A stretch of DNA of 64,000 nucleotides from Adiantum capillus-veneris (GCA_014529385.2 CM043964.1:4086997-4150996), one strand, 5' to 3'; counted from the first letter of the stretch, positions 44,129 through 56,215 are shown. The notes: generated by a model from the letters alone, not told the origin. Translations and numbers: made by a program.

Positions 44129-46828
44129 TGAGGAGGTCCGGGGCGGGCAACAAGAAGAGCGTCCTCTAAACACCCTTTGAGGCTCCCGTGCTGCTCAATT
44201 GGGGTTGGGGCAAGCACAATCAGAGACAGCAACAACCCACAGCCAGAAACCAAACAAGAAAAGGGGCACCACATAGTTGTAGATGCGAACTAGGACGCAC
44301 GTGATATCTCCTTGTACTCAAACGCTCAAAGAGAGGGGAATGCAAGATAGCCACACACACCAAACACAAACATTCACCACGCCAGAGAGAGGTAAACAGC
44401 ACAAATCAACTTGAGCAACTCAGTCTTAGCCTTAAAGACTAGATGCACACAAAGCTTGATGAGAAATAGAAAGACAACACAAAACTTGACCTTGTTGCCA
44501 ATACACAAATTGTCTTAGGGTCACGGGAGCCCTCTCACCGAGCACCCTCTTACAATTTACCTTTTAGGAAAACAATTCAACAAACCCTCAAACCACCAAG
44601 CATGAAATGGCACAACAAACTTCAAGGACAATATACCTTTAACCACCTGATGAGCCAACTTATCAAGTCAATTTGGAGAGAAGAGTCGTAGTTGCAGCAT
44701 ACAATTGCACCCAAAACTATGAATCTTATTTATGGACAAGAGTAGGCTACAAGTGTGATTGCAGACTATAGTATCACTCCACTCCTCTAGATGGCATAAC
44801 TAACTTCAAGCTTCTCCATGCACCTATGTGTAGTGATGGAATAGAGCACTCACAATGCACACACTCTACACAACTAGGCTTGAAGAGTGGTGTGTTATGT
44901 GTTGAGAATGGTGTGGCGTAGTGTGATGGAATAGAGCACTCACAATGCACACACTCTACACAACTAGGCTTGAAGAGTGGTGTGTTATGTGTTGAGAATG
45001 GTGTGGCGTAGTGTGATCATGTGATGATGTACAAGGGAGAGAAGGGCTCTATTTATAGGTTTTAGAAGCCCTGATTAGGATTAGGCCTAATCAAGTTTAT
45101 TTGAAGGAATAAAAGATTATGCATTTTTTATTTTTATTTATTTTTATTTTAGTGAGGGTGGGTCTCTCTTGTCCTTTCAGTCGCATGGATGTGGGCTCAA
45201 GGGAAGAGAAGTATTGAGGATGATAGGAGAGAGGATTGAGTGAATAATTTGGGAGTGCCTACTCTAGTAGAGGGTGCATTTTACAATAAGGTTAGTGGTT
45301 AGTAGTTAGTAATTATCACTAAAAACTATTTACAAAATCATTCACCAAATGGTGAGATATATGATGAGAAAAGTTAGAGAAGGGATGAGCTTGTAAAGAG
45401 AGGTTGAAGCTTTGGAGAAGTTGACATTCACCTCTTTACAGCACCGGAAGAAGTAATCAGCATGGCGAAGCAGCGCGTGTCGATGAAGCTATGTTATTTC
45501 AAACCTTGGAAAATTCATGATAAAAGCCTTCATTTGCAGAGGTTATCTTTGGATTTTTGCTGATTTTTTTGAAGTTCTTTACAAAGTTGAAGAGAGTATG
45601 GTAATATGGACATATATGTAGAGAGAAAGGGGGACACATAGGGTGTAGAAATGGAGGATGAAGGCTATGGAGGTGTGAGAGATGTGGCAATGGTGAAGAG
45701 GGTGAATTAGGACATGGGAGTTGCAGGTTTGGGAGTGGGAAGGAGAGGGAGGAGTGTGTCTGAAAGAGGAAAATGATAAAGTGGAAGAGGGAGTGTGGCT
45801 GCATAGCATGGGCAAACTGGGGTCCACCAATAAAATCATATCTTACAGCTCGTAGCTCAAAAAAATATGAAAACATTTGAGGTAAAATTTCAGCTCAAGA
45901 GCTACAACTTTTGTTTGTATCACCTTTCCAAATTCGGGGAGCATGTGATCTTTAAAAATTCAGCAAAAACGGACTGTTTTTTCCACTACACAAGGTCCTT
46001 GTGAGGTCCATTTTTGGATGATTCTTTTGAATACCTCCAAGAGTGAGCTCCCCATGGTGCATGCATGCATGCCACATACCCTTGACCTTATTTGGTAGGT
46101 CTATAATTGAAGATATTTTTGAGATCATGATATAAGTGAATAGTACAACTAAGAAAATCAAATATTTAGGGGTCTAAAAAAATATGTACATGTCAAATAT
46201 AAATAATATAGGTGGAAAAAATATAAAGGGGTCAAAATAAATCTCTCTCATTATAAGTCTACCATAAAAAGATGAATATTTTTGGTGTTCTAATTTATGA
46301 GAGTAAAAGAGATTAGATGTAGGAAGAAAAAATCACAATAGTGAAAAAATATACACATAAATAAAACTAGTTTTTTTGGATTTTTGTTGGGATGGAGTTA
46401 CACCAAAAATAAGAGAAGCTTGCATGAAATTATTTTTATATGGAATAAACAGTATGCAAAATGGTAAGAAAAAATATGTTAATGGTGATTCAATGTACAT
46501 AGCATAAATAACACACCATAGGTAGAAATATTTAAATAAATACCAAAATAATTATGAAAAAATCCTTTTATTTAAGCTCTATATACAATGAAATACTTAC
46601 ACACAAATGGGGCATAATATACTTATATTTTTTATATTTTTTATATTTTTTTGGCTCAACTAGCCGAGTGACTAGTTAATTAAGGGTTTTTAAGATATGG
46701 AAAAAGTCCCCTAACTCACGCACACCTATGTACAGTGAAATCGTAGAGATAGCCACAGTGTTTGGATGATTTTGGTAGCGTGGGTTCACTCAGTATGGCA
46801 ATTACGGAGAGCCGAAAAATGGCTATCA
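44129..46828 (-). repeat. G2 5' LTR (2700 bp)
   Basis: Partner of 27917-31864. It carries a private 90-bp tandem duplication (44835-44924 and 44925-45014), which explains the length difference to the other LTR. A TATA motif on the minus strand lies at 45050-45057. Confidence 0.88.
45050..45057 (-). promoter_or_regulatory. TATA box of the G2 LTR
   Basis: Minus strand cctataaatagagccc, conserved in the other G2 LTR near 28745-28755. This differs in position and context from the G1 TATA box, in line with the different middle part of the two LTR types. Confidence 0.45.
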
Positions 46829-46851
46829 CCATCATCCTGGGGGAGGGCTAA
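46829..46851 (+). other. G1 internal 3' end: duplication ccat plus polypurine tract
   Basis: ccatcatcctgggggagggc is the continuation of G1 after the G2 insertion, ending in the purine tract ctgggggagggctaa next to the 3' LTR. Confidence 0.85.
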
Positions 46852-49237
46852 TGATAGCCATTTTTCGGCTCTCTGTAATTTCCATAGCGAGTTACCTCAC
46901 CCTATCAAATCACTCAAACACTGTGGTTACCCTCACCCTTTCACTGTATATAGGTGTGTGTGAGTTAGGGACTTTTTCCATATCTTCTTAAAAACCCTCA
47001 ATTAGCTAGTCATTGGGCTAGTTCAGCCAAAAAAAATATATATAAGTATATTATGGCCCATTTGTGTGTAAATATTTCATTGTATATAGGGCCTAAATAA
47101 AAGGATTTTTCATAATTATTTTGGTATTTATTTAAATATTTCTACTTAGGGTGTGTTATTTATGCTATGTACATTGACTCACCATTACCATATTTTTTCT
47201 TACCATTTTGCATACTCTTTATTCCATATAAAAATAATTTCATGCAAGCTTCTCTTATTTTTGGTGTAACTCCATCCCAATAAAAATCCAAAAAAACTAG
47301 TTCTATTTATGTGTATATTTTTTCACTATTGTGATTTTTTCCTTCCTACATCTATTCTCTATTATTCTCATAAATTAGACCACCAAAAATATTCATCTTT
47401 TTATGGTAGACGTATAATGAGAGAGATTTATTTTGACCCATTTATATTTTTTTCACCTATATTATTTATATTTGACATGTACATATTTTTTTTAGACCCC
47501 TCAATATTTGATTTTTCTTAGTTGTACTATTCACTTATATCATGATCTCAACAATATCTTCAATTATAGACGTACCAAATAAGGTCAAGGGTATGTGGAA
47601 TGCATGCATGCACCATGGGGGGCTCACTCTTGGAGGTATTCAAACGAATCATCCAAAGAAGGAACTCACAAAGACTTTGTGCAGTCGAAAAAAACAATCG
47701 GTTTTACGGAATTTGTAAAGATCCCATGCTCTCCCAATTTGAAAAAGTAAACAAACAAAAGTTGTAGCTTGTGAGCTGAAATTTTACCTCAAATTTTTTA
47801 TATTTTTTTGAGCTATGAGCTGTGAGCTATGATTTTATTGGTGGACCCCAGTTTTCCCATGCTATGCAGCCACACTCCCTCTTCCACTTTATCATTTTCC
47901 TCTTTCACACACACTTCTCCACTCATCATCCCCACCTCTCTCACCACTCCTCTCTGCACCCTACTCACCTTCTTCTCAACCTTGAAGAATAAGAGAAACC
48001 ATGGTGAACTCATGTCTCCTACACACACTTCCATTCCAAAATTGACCACCTAGTCTCATTTTTTCTCATCCATATTACCCATATCTATCAAAAAACCACA
48101 AAATTCAGCCTCTTCTCTTGAAAGACAGCATCCTGGTGATTGATTACTCATGTTTACTTACCTTGGCTCCCAAGGAAGGTCATGAGTGGAGAAAAAACGT
48201 ACCATCAAAGCTAGTGGACCGTCAACAAGCGTTAAAATTGACCCTACTCAAGACACTTGGAGCATCAACATTGTAAGAAATCCATATTTTCTTACCTATT
48301 AAGATTTTTTTCTTGCTTATTTGTATCCTACTTGGATACTCCCATTGTAAATATCCAATTCCATTTGTAAATCAATAAAAATACTAACTCTACTAATTTA
48401 CTAACACTAACCTACTATGAAAAGTCCGATCACCTCCACTTCTCTCCTCTCTCTCTCTTCTTCATCTATCCCCACCAACTTCTTGATAATTCCAAGAAAA
48501 AGAAATTAGATAAGTGCTAAAAATCTAACCCAACCATGGTTAGAGGAGTAACCCTAGCCCTCAAAATTGCTATAAAAGGAGGGTGTAGCCAGCACAAAAG
48601 GGGGGGAGCCATAAGCAAGAGCACTATGCTATAGCTTGAGAAGCTAATCTCAACCTCTCTAGAAGAAGCTCTTGAGTGGAATCTCATTGTCTTATGCATA
48701 TGCATGTGTTGTATTAGGGGTGGTTAGCAAGGGAGCTCTATGCCATTGTTAAAGAGAGTGATCGTTCAATTGAGAGTAGGAAATCTATCATTTCTCCTAC
48801 TAGTGTTAGCCCAACATTTGTTGAATCAAGGAGGGTGGATTTGGAGTAAGCTTGGATACTTTGTCTCTCTTCCAACGTGAAGTAATGGACAACAATGATG
48901 TGTAAGTGTCTTGGTGTTTTTTTTTAAAGTTCTTGATAGCTTGTCTCTGGGTGTTGTCATCAATTTAGCCATAAATCCCACATATTGTAAGAGGGCGACA
49001 GGGCGGAGAGGACTCCCCTGGCCTTAAGACAATGATTGGGGTGGCTTTTCTTGTGATGTGTTGTGGTGTAATTTACTCAAGCTATGTTGAACAAATACTA
49101 ATCTCACTTTCATTGGTCATGACAAATTTGTAAGAAGGTATTAGTGCAACAAGCACCCCCTCCCCCTTCTCTCTTTTTCTTACATATATAATTTTGTTTG
49201 CTTGATCATTGTCGAACATTTCAAAGCAGCCCGAGCA

Positions 49238-49298
<61 letters not shown>
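46852..49298 (+). repeat. G1 3' LTR, first part
   Basis: Starts tgatagcc and matches 22416-24746 closely. It contains a 55-60-bp block near 48272-48340 not found in the 5' LTR. It ends in the CT microsatellite where T inserted and resumes at 60576. Confidence 0.88.

Positions 49299-49300
<2 letters not shown>
49241..49300. repeat. (CT)n microsatellite, left half of split array
   Basis: About 60 bp of TC repeats directly before the T element. The right half is 60575-60656. Confidence 0.95.
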
Positions 49301-49304
<4 letters not shown>

Positions 49305-50278
49305 GAGGTGATAACAACATGCAAGTGCCTACCTAGCCAAGGCGCCGTTGAGTCAGCCGACCAAAGTTTTGATGTGGTCACATTATTTTTCCGATGTTTA
49401 ATACATCAAACCCTGTAATAGTCTAATGACAATCGCCTATGTCAAGTCTGAGTCAAAGATGTAATTTTTCCAATGATGTATGTAAAGGTCCATGAGAAGT
49501 TGGCCGCCGGCCACTTTAGAAAGCCCTAGGTATATAATACACTAAGGTTAGTGGGAAAGGGGAGATTATTTTATTAAGATAAGGGATTACTATGTTAAGT
49601 ACAGAGAGCTACCTCTTTACTCCAACTTGTAATCATCGCTTCTGTGGCTACGGTAATCCAAATTCAGTTTTGTTTCTTGCATTGTGTTCCTCTTACTCTG
49701 CTCTTTCATTCAAGTGTAAGCATTCAAGATTTGGTGAAGGTTTCAAATGCATCCGTTTAGGCCTTAAATCGTTGTTTTGAGTGTTTGTATGCGTATTTTA
49801 TGTTGTTTTGACCTTAGGAGAGGCTTTAGGGACCCTAAAACGACCCATTAGGATCACATGTTCGCTATTTTTGCTGACTTTGGGATGAACGATCGCGATC
49901 GTTGTACCTCTCTAGAATCCTGTGACAGTGATAGGATATGTTCCTGATAGTCCCATGTAGCTTCCCTTCAAGTTTCGTGCGATTCCGATATGATTTGCAT
50001 GGTGAACGGACGTGATGACTGTAGAGCTGTGTAGAAGGACATAGGCAGATTACTTGGCTTTAGTGCGTTTGATTTTCTTGTAGAGTTAGTTGTTGCATAT
50101 CTTCGATTTCACTTCATTAGGATTGACACCCTAGTTGCATATCTTTGAGTTCACTTCATTAGGATTGACACCCTAGTGAGTTTCCACGCCTCATCCGAGT
50201 CGCTTTCCCTGTATCGATAATTTTATGTTGATGCTTGAGAGCTATGCTATGGACGTCCATCGCGGGGACCCGCAAACA
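49299..50278 (+). repeat. T 5' LTR (980 bp)
   Basis: Starts tctttggaggtgataac (tg mutated to tc) and ends acccgcaaaca. Contains a 42-bp tandem duplication (50093-50134, 50135-50176) that is single in the other LTR, a TATA box at 49531-49538, and the 16-bp palindrome aacgatcgcgatcgtt at 49888-49903. Confidence 0.85.
49531..49538 (+). promoter_or_regulatory. TATA box of the T LTR
   Basis: ggtatataatacac, conserved at the same place in the right LTR (near 59871). Confidence 0.45.
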
Positions 50279-50300
50279 TTGGCGCCATTTCCGGGGAATG
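50279..50300 (+). other. T primer binding site
   Basis: ttggcgccatttccgggga begins at the LTR boundary. It is like the tggcgccgttgccgggga primer site common in plant Tat/Athila elements, with two or three differences. Confidence 0.65.
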
Positions 50301-50599
50301 AATCTTAGGTGATGAGTGAACGAGTGCGTATTCAAAGTTTTCTTGTTGTTCCAAAAGATCATTTCCATTCCATTTACATTTCAGTGAAGCATCTAGACAG
50401 GGGTTTAGCGCTTAGTGGAGTCTACGGTCAGGGGACTGCTAGATCTACTCTTGAGAGATATAGGGAGTTGTGAGTGAGGTTGCTTTAAGCATTTTTTCTC
50501 TTCAAATTTCTTTGTATCGATTAAGTACTGATCCATCATCCGTTTTTTATGCTGTTTGTTTTGTTTGATTCATTTTCTTATGTTCTTTCATTTCTGTAC

Positions 50600-52200
50600 T
50601 TAGGAGTAGGATAAGTAAATCACATTCCAGTCAGATTTGGGGTAAAAGTTAGAGTCGAGAAACCAGAAAACCATAACTTTGGCAAAAAGGCCATAAGACT
50701 CTGAAATTTTGATAATCTGACCAAACAGAGCTGAACTTGATTCAAATCACAAAGTGGTAGCACCAAACACTGGGAAACACTTGTCAGAGGGAGCAGACAA
50801 AATTTCATCAGATTTGGCCACGATCGCGATCGCTGTACCTCAGTGCCAGAATTGGACAAGATTTGACATGTGCCTTCCTGATAAGATTCTAAACAAGTTT
50901 GTCTAAAGCAACCACACCCAAAAACATCAAAAATCAAGGAAATCAGGCCACTTGGGTAAAACTAGCCTAACAGACCCAGAAACTGTAAAATCTTGACTTT
51001 TGGTGATCCAAATGCAAAAAGACTTGGGGGATAGCCTTAAAACATCAGTGTCTACAAGCATGCCAAATTTGTTCTAATTTGGGCTCCAAACTACGATCGC
51101 GATCGGTGTACCTCAGTCCCAGATTTTGACCAGATTTTACCCACACATACACCTAGGTTATATAAGATACCAGGAGTTTTCAAAATTCAAAAACAAAATT
51201 TCAAAAAACAATCACCAAAATAGCCAAAAACAGCAGACAGTCAAGAAACCACTGCAGCAGACCAAGATCTGGTGAAAACATGACTTTTTCTTGTCCAAAT
51301 TCAAAAAGATTTGGGGAGTAAACTGTACACATCATTGTCTACCATATCCACAAGTTTTATCCAATTTGGGCTCAAAAGTACGATCGCGATCGGTGTACCA
51401 TACTGACATTTTGAGTTGAAAATTTGTGAGTAGGTAGCTAATAACTAGACAAACAACTTTCTCAAAAGAACCAGAGTCAAAAAACCAAAAGACAGTTGTC
51501 AAATAGGGCAAACACTGATCACTGATCCTTCAGACCAAAATTTTGAGAAAATTCAAGTTTTTGTGATCCAAATGCAAAGTGGGTTTGGGAATAGACTAAT
51601 CATACCCATGTCTATCAACTCCTAAAATTTCATGCAAAAAGGAGCTGGAACTACGATCGCGATCGGTGTACCCCAGTGACATTTTGGACTGAAAATTTAT
51701 GAGTAGGTAGCTGACATCTAGCGCAACATATTTTCCAAAAGGAGCAAGGTCAAAAAATCAAAAGAAAGTGGTCAAAAGTCCCATTTACACAATCAAGCCA
51801 ATAACCGCAGAACCACCTGGGATTTGGGTTTTCATTGGTCAAAACATCTCCAAATTCAAAAATACAGAGACACTTGGTATCAAGACATCAAGGGCTAGCT
51901 ACTGTGCAAAAATCTTCCAAATCTGTGACATGGGGTCAACGATCGCGATCGGTGTACCTCTACATAGTGGGGGTATCTGACTTCATAAGTTTGTAGACCT
52001 ACTTGAGGACATCCCAAATCTCAAGTTTGAGTGAAAAATACCCTTTGGAAGCCACGATACAAGCCAAAGTTCCTGTGTTCTGGTCCTGAGATTGTTTTGA
52101 GTGCTGTTTCAGGAGCAGTTCACCAAAAGTGCTCTAACTTTTGATAGACAACTCCAAATTGAGTCAGGTATAGCTAGGAAGAAAGCTTGCGGGCAATAGC
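50600..52200 (+). repeat. T leader: diverged tandem modules with a conserved palindrome
   Basis: The palindrome CGATCGCGATCG occurs at 50821-50832, 51094-51105, 51381-51392, 51654-51665 and 51940-51951, spaced 273, 287, 273 and 286 bp, each followed by ..TGTACC. It also occurs once in each LTR (49890-49901, 60230-60241), extended to 16 bp. The modules also share looser text (gatccaaatgcaaa, caatttgggctc, attttgag.tgaaaattt.tgagtaggtagct), so they are diverged tandem copies. The 12-mer is unchanged in all copies while the rest has drifted. Confidence 0.9.
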
Positions 52201-52345
52201 ACACACTTTTAGGTTTTAGAGCTGAATTTTTCTAGGTTTCCTAATTCCAAACTTTTAGGGTACCCCAAAACCAGTGTCCAGAGACTAAAAAAGTCACAAA
52301 TTCCTGACTTTTTAGAGACTTGACTTTTTTAGTGTTGGATTTGAA

Positions 52346-54085
52346 ATGCCTAAGGCAAAGGTTGTTGAAACATTAACTCAAAGAAACATTGAGCTAAAAT
52401 CACAAAAGGATGTGCAAGCAAAGACTGCAACACAAGAAACCAACAACCTAGAAATTCAACTAGATGATCGAATAGTGGCCAACACCACTACTGATGCAAG
52501 GTCAAAATCACAATTTATGGCACCTATCCCAAAGATAGATGAGCCATGGCCAAATGAATTGTGGGAAGCAATTAGAAGTGCAAAATATGGAAGTGCGACT
52601 TTCCCATCTGCACCCATAATTGAGGTCAATACAGGGAATGAAGTCTATCAGGGAGACATTCAATCTCTAAATGGAGATGCAAGGACGGAAGTTTCAATTG
52701 AAATCAAACCAGAGTCCTTGAAGACCTTACCCTCATACATAGGAGAACATGAGGCAGGCTCAGAGACTAGAGTGGTGCCATCTCAGAGGAGAGCCATATC
52801 CAAGATGATGGATAGAAAGAGTATGCAAGAGTTGATGTCAGCTCCAATACAGTGCACCACTACTCTATCTGAACTGCTTAAGATTAGACCACATGTATGG
52901 GATGAAGTAGGCAACCTTTTGGGGAAGATGGGATTAAAGATACCTCTTCAAGATCTACCCTCAAATGAAAAATCAAACAAAACTCAACAAGAAAGTGCAC
53001 ACGCTAAACCTGTGCCAATAAACAAGGTGGGGGAATATTGCGAAGGAGAAGAAGGAAACACCACCTTACCTATGGAATACAAAGGAGTTAAAAGATTGGC
53101 TATACTTGATAGTGGGGCGGGAGTAGCCATAGCCACAAAAGAAATTTGGAAAAAATGGGGTAGACTAGCGCTTAGGAAAACTAGAATGAAGCTGCAACTT
53201 GCAAATGGATACATGGAAAAAACTCTGGGTATCTTAGAGAAAATTATTGTGACTTCTTGTGGAATTGAATATGAACATACATTTGCAATAGTAGATTTTG
53301 GAAAAGGGAATAATTTTGATATCATTTTAGGAAGACCTTTCATGCGTCAACTTAAGATAGTTCAAGATTGGGGCTATGACTATATCTACTTGAGACATAA
53401 AAAGATCACCACAAAAATAAGCATAAAATACCATAGCTATAGAGATGTGAATAGAACTCCATTAGAAGAAATTGACTCTTCTATAGTCAATGGGAAAGAG
53501 ATACCTGCATGGCTACAAACCAAACAAGAACTTTGGATGTGTGGTGCTTCGAAGTGTGGAAGCTCAGTGAAGGAGGATTGCATCCTAGGAAGATCAATGA
53601 ACGATGAAGCTTACATACCGGAACCCTTTCCAGAGCAATTATTTGAACCCTTTCGATGGGATCAAATACTGGCGACTCTTGATGTGTGTGTGAATGAGGT
53701 GACCCCGACTAAATTTTGTGATGAGGAAGGGTATGATATAACTCCCGCATTTACGATAAAGGTGTTGAAGGAAGCTAACGAAATTTGTGAGTGTGAAGGC
53801 AAAAAAGGTGAAACAGATAGCTACGTCATGGAGCATGATGCCAAAGTGCACATGAAGAAAGCAGAGCAGCAACGAGAATATGTCATCATTGACATACCTG
53901 AAGAATCGACAAAAGCTATTTCAAAGAAGCCGACTCCAGAAAAAGTGCAAATGAAAGTAGATGAAGGAGAAAAGCTTCCAAGTTCAACGACAAATCTTCA
54001 ACAAACGCAAGATCAAAAGAAGAACAGGGACAAGGAAGAAGATGGACTATCTCCTACGATGATCAAATTCAATTTATGCGGATAA
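52346..54085 (+). CDS. T long frame, part 1: retropepsin-like protein (579 aa)
   Basis: Starts MPKAKVVETLTQRNIELKSQ. An N-terminal 240 residues of unknown type includes ELLKIRPHVWDEVGNLLGKM. Then a retropepsin-like domain: LAILDSGAGVAIATKEIWKK with D255-S-G, then ANGYMEKTLGILEK, and FDIILGRPFMRQLK (ILGRP at about 327-331). That is the D-S/T-G ... ILGRP layout of retroviral-type aspartic proteases. The C-terminal third is Glu/Lys-rich. The stop TAA at 54083 is followed in the same frame by the next part, so it may be a nonsense mutation. No zinc knuckle, RT or integrase. Confidence 0.75.
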   Translation: MPKAKVVETLTQRNIELKSQKDVQAKTATQETNNLEIQLDDRIVANTTTDARSKSQFMAPIPKIDEPWPNELWEAIRSAKYGSATFPSAPIIEVNTGNEVYQGDIQSLNGDARTEVSIEIKPESLKTLPSYIGEHEAGSETRVVPSQRRAISKMMDRKSMQELMSAPIQCTTTLSELLKIRPHVWDEVGNLLGKMGLKIPLQDLPSNEKSNKTQQESAHAKPVPINKVGEYCEGEEGNTTLPMEYKGVKRLAILDSGAGVAIATKEIWKKWGRLALRKTRMKLQLANGYMEKTLGILEKIIVTSCGIEYEHTFAIVDFGKGNNFDIILGRPFMRQLKIVQDWGYDYIYLRHKKITTKISIKYHSYRDVNRTPLEEIDSSIVNGKEIPAWLQTKQELWMCGASKCGSSVKEDCILGRSMNDEAYIPEPFPEQLFEPFRWDQILATLDVCVNEVTPTKFCDEEGYDITPAFTIKVLKEANEICECEGKKGETDSYVMEHDAKVHMKKAEQQREYVIIDIPEESTKAISKKPTPEKVQMKVDEGEKLPSSTTNLQQTQDQKKNRDKEEDGLSPTMIKFNLCG

Positions 54086-55119
54086 ACAGGGCTCAAGGTT
54101 ACATGTTCGGCGGCAATAGATCCAGAAGCAACAAAGAATCTAATGACTTATGGAACGTGGATCATGATGGGAAAACCACCAATCAATGAGCTAGAAGAAA
54201 CAGTTTACACAAGTTCAAAAATGTCGATTCCTAGCTTTGGAGTGGCAGAAGCTGTACTCAAATTGAGTACCGGGGAGTATAAAGATACTTTCCACATAAT
54301 TAACTCCCATCATATCAAAGAGAGTCTGGTCCTGACAGAAAGCTGGAGGAACATCTTCTTTCGACAACAATCAAAAGCTTCAACAACAACAACGGTAAGA
54401 CTCCATGAAGCTTCTCAAATCCATGCAGAGAAGAAATCGCCAACAATCGTGAAAAAAGGTAAAGCAAAGGTAAACGTTGAAGTATATCAACCTCGCCAGA
54501 CGACTTTACCTTCAACGAGCTTCCATCAAATTTCCCACGAAGCCTCTACATCAAGAGCCACACCATCAACAATGCAATGGAAACCAAAGCAAAAAGTCTA
54601 TCAACCAAAGTTTTCATCACAAAAAAGCATCCAGAAGAAGCCGAAGAATGTCGAGCAGGTGTTAATATCCAAAGAGCATATCCAAGTCAAAGACCCAGTT
54701 TGGATACATGAAACATGGGTTCAACCACAACAACAAAAGGTGACAGGGTGGATAGCATCAAACGAGTCAATCACTGCTCAAGGCTACTTCCAAGGAAACA
54801 CTAATGTTTGGGCCAAAAATCCTAAACTAACAGTCTGGACCTACCCACCTCAACCAACAAGTTCTACAAGGAACAAGATGTGCTATCAACGGAATACAAA
54901 ATACTCAGGGAAGCGAAAGAACACCAACAAAAGGCAAACAAAAAGACCTTCCAAGCGGGCAACGCAAAAAGTTTGGGTACCAAAATCAGACTTCAACAAA
55001 GATACCCATCACAAACAGGTGAATCAGCGGATGATTCCAGTGAAGCTACTTGAAGCACAAGGATTCTATGAAGGTAACACCCAAATATGGTTACCCAAAG
55101 TAGTTGCTCAACCTAGAGC
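54086..55119 (+). pseudogene. T long frame, part 2, cut by element R
   Basis: Same frame as part 1, from TGLKVTCSAAIDPEATKNLM onward. After a compact segment (AEAVLKLSTGEYKDTFHIIN) it becomes basic, Gln/Lys/Ser-rich and repetitive, with AQGYFQGNTNVW (54776-54811) and AQGFYEGNTQIW (55055-55090), alongside xWVPK-type motifs. The frame runs into R at 55119 and continues in register at 57883. Low-complexity basic sequence suggests RNA or DNA binding, by inference only. Confidence 0.65.
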
Positions 55120-55259
55120 TATTGAGCTTATATGTGAAGCTACTCAATATATGGCTTCTCTATATATGGCACCCAGGTCCCCTCTATATATACATCATCT
55201 CATGTGTGTATTCTACACACTTTGGGGTTCTACTTTTGTGTTCTCTCCTTCTCTCAACG
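55120..55259 (+). repeat. R 5' LTR
   Basis: tattgagcttatatg to ctctcaacg, with tg changed to ta at the start and ca to cg at the end. Followed at once by the primer site. Confidence 0.9.
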
Positions 55260-55311
55260 TGGTATCAGAGTAGTACATTTTTGTTTTCAATTTTTCTCCT
55301 GATCAAAATCG

Positions 55312-56215
55312 ATTTTGCAGAAACTACCACTAGAAGGGATCGGAATCGATGTGGTCTACAACTTTGCAGAAGGAAGTTTCTTCAAATTGTGCACCGATTT
55401 TGAGTTATCGTTCACGGACTGCGTACATACCTGAAAAACAGCTTCCGCGTTTTGTTTTTGATTTTTTTGCTAATTGGAAACGATTTTGCAGAAACTACCC
55501 GCGATGGAGACCGGAATCGATGTGGTCTACAACTTTGCAGAAGGAAGTGTTTTCAAATTCTGCACCGATTTTGAGTTATCGTTCGCCTACTGCATACATA
55601 CATGAAAAGCAACTTTCGCTTTTTGTTTTTGATTTTTTTTTGCTAATTGAAAACGATTTTGCAAAAACTACCCGCTGAAGAGACCGGAATGGATGTGGTC
55701 TACAACTTTGTAGAAAGAAGTGTTTTCAAATTCTGCACCAATTTTGAGTTATCGTTCGCGGACTGCGTACATACATAAAAAGCAATTTCCGTTTTTTGTT
55801 TTTTATTTTTCTGCTTATTGAAAACGATTTTTCAGAAACTACTCGCGAGAGAGACCGGAATCGATGTGGTCTACAACTTTGCAGATGGAAGTGTTTTCAA
55901 ATTCTACACCAATTTTGAGTTATCGTTCGCGGACTGCGTACATACATAAAAAGCAATTTCCGTTTTTTGTTTTTTATTTTTCTGCTTATTCAAAACGATT
56001 TTGCAGAAACTACCCGCGTGAGAGACGGGAATCGATGTGTTCTACAACTTTGCAGAAGAAACTACCCGCTATGGGAGACCGGAATCGATGTCGTCTATAA
56101 CTTTGCAGAAGGAAGTTTCTCTAAATTCTGCACCGATTTTGGGTTATCGTCTCGGACTGCGAATATGTTTGAAAATCAAAATTTTACTTTTTTCTTTTGA
56201 TTTTTCTCATAATTG
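55312..56215 (+). repeat. Tandem array 1 in R, about 172-bp unit
   Basis: About five copies of a unit including gaaactacccgcgagag, ggaatcgatgtggtctacaa, ctttgcagaaggaagtgttt and gagttatcgttcgcggactg. Unit boundaries (ttttgcag) recur at 55320, 55491, 55664, 55834 and 56006. The fifth copy is shortened and followed by another. Confidence 0.9.

Larger units (their letters stand above)
27917..46828 (-). mobile_element. G2: Tat-like Ty3/gypsy element, minus strand, nested in G1
   Basis: Flanked by a 4-bp duplication ccat (27913-27916 and 46829-46832). On the minus strand: 5' LTR 44129-46828, primer site, leader, two accessory frames, gag-protease-RT-RNase H-second RNase H-integrase, polypurine tract and 3' LTR 27917-31864. 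A second RNase H before integrase places it with the Tat/Ogre-like lineage. It is interrupted by a copia element and a DNA transposon. The gag-to-second-RNase H region stays in one frame with about four stop codons and no frameshift, so decay is moderate. Confidence 0.9.

Noticed and set aside
50821-51951. Regularly spaced identical repeats that might be taken for a CRISPR array
   Set aside because: The sequence is plant retrotransposon DNA, units are about 280 bp, the repeat is 12 bp and spacers are related to each other, so it is a tandem repeat with a conserved core.
55104-56200. Open frames across the 172-bp array of R, and a minus-strand frame over the second array
   Set aside because: The frames follow the repeat unit and switch between copies; no start or motif supports a protein.
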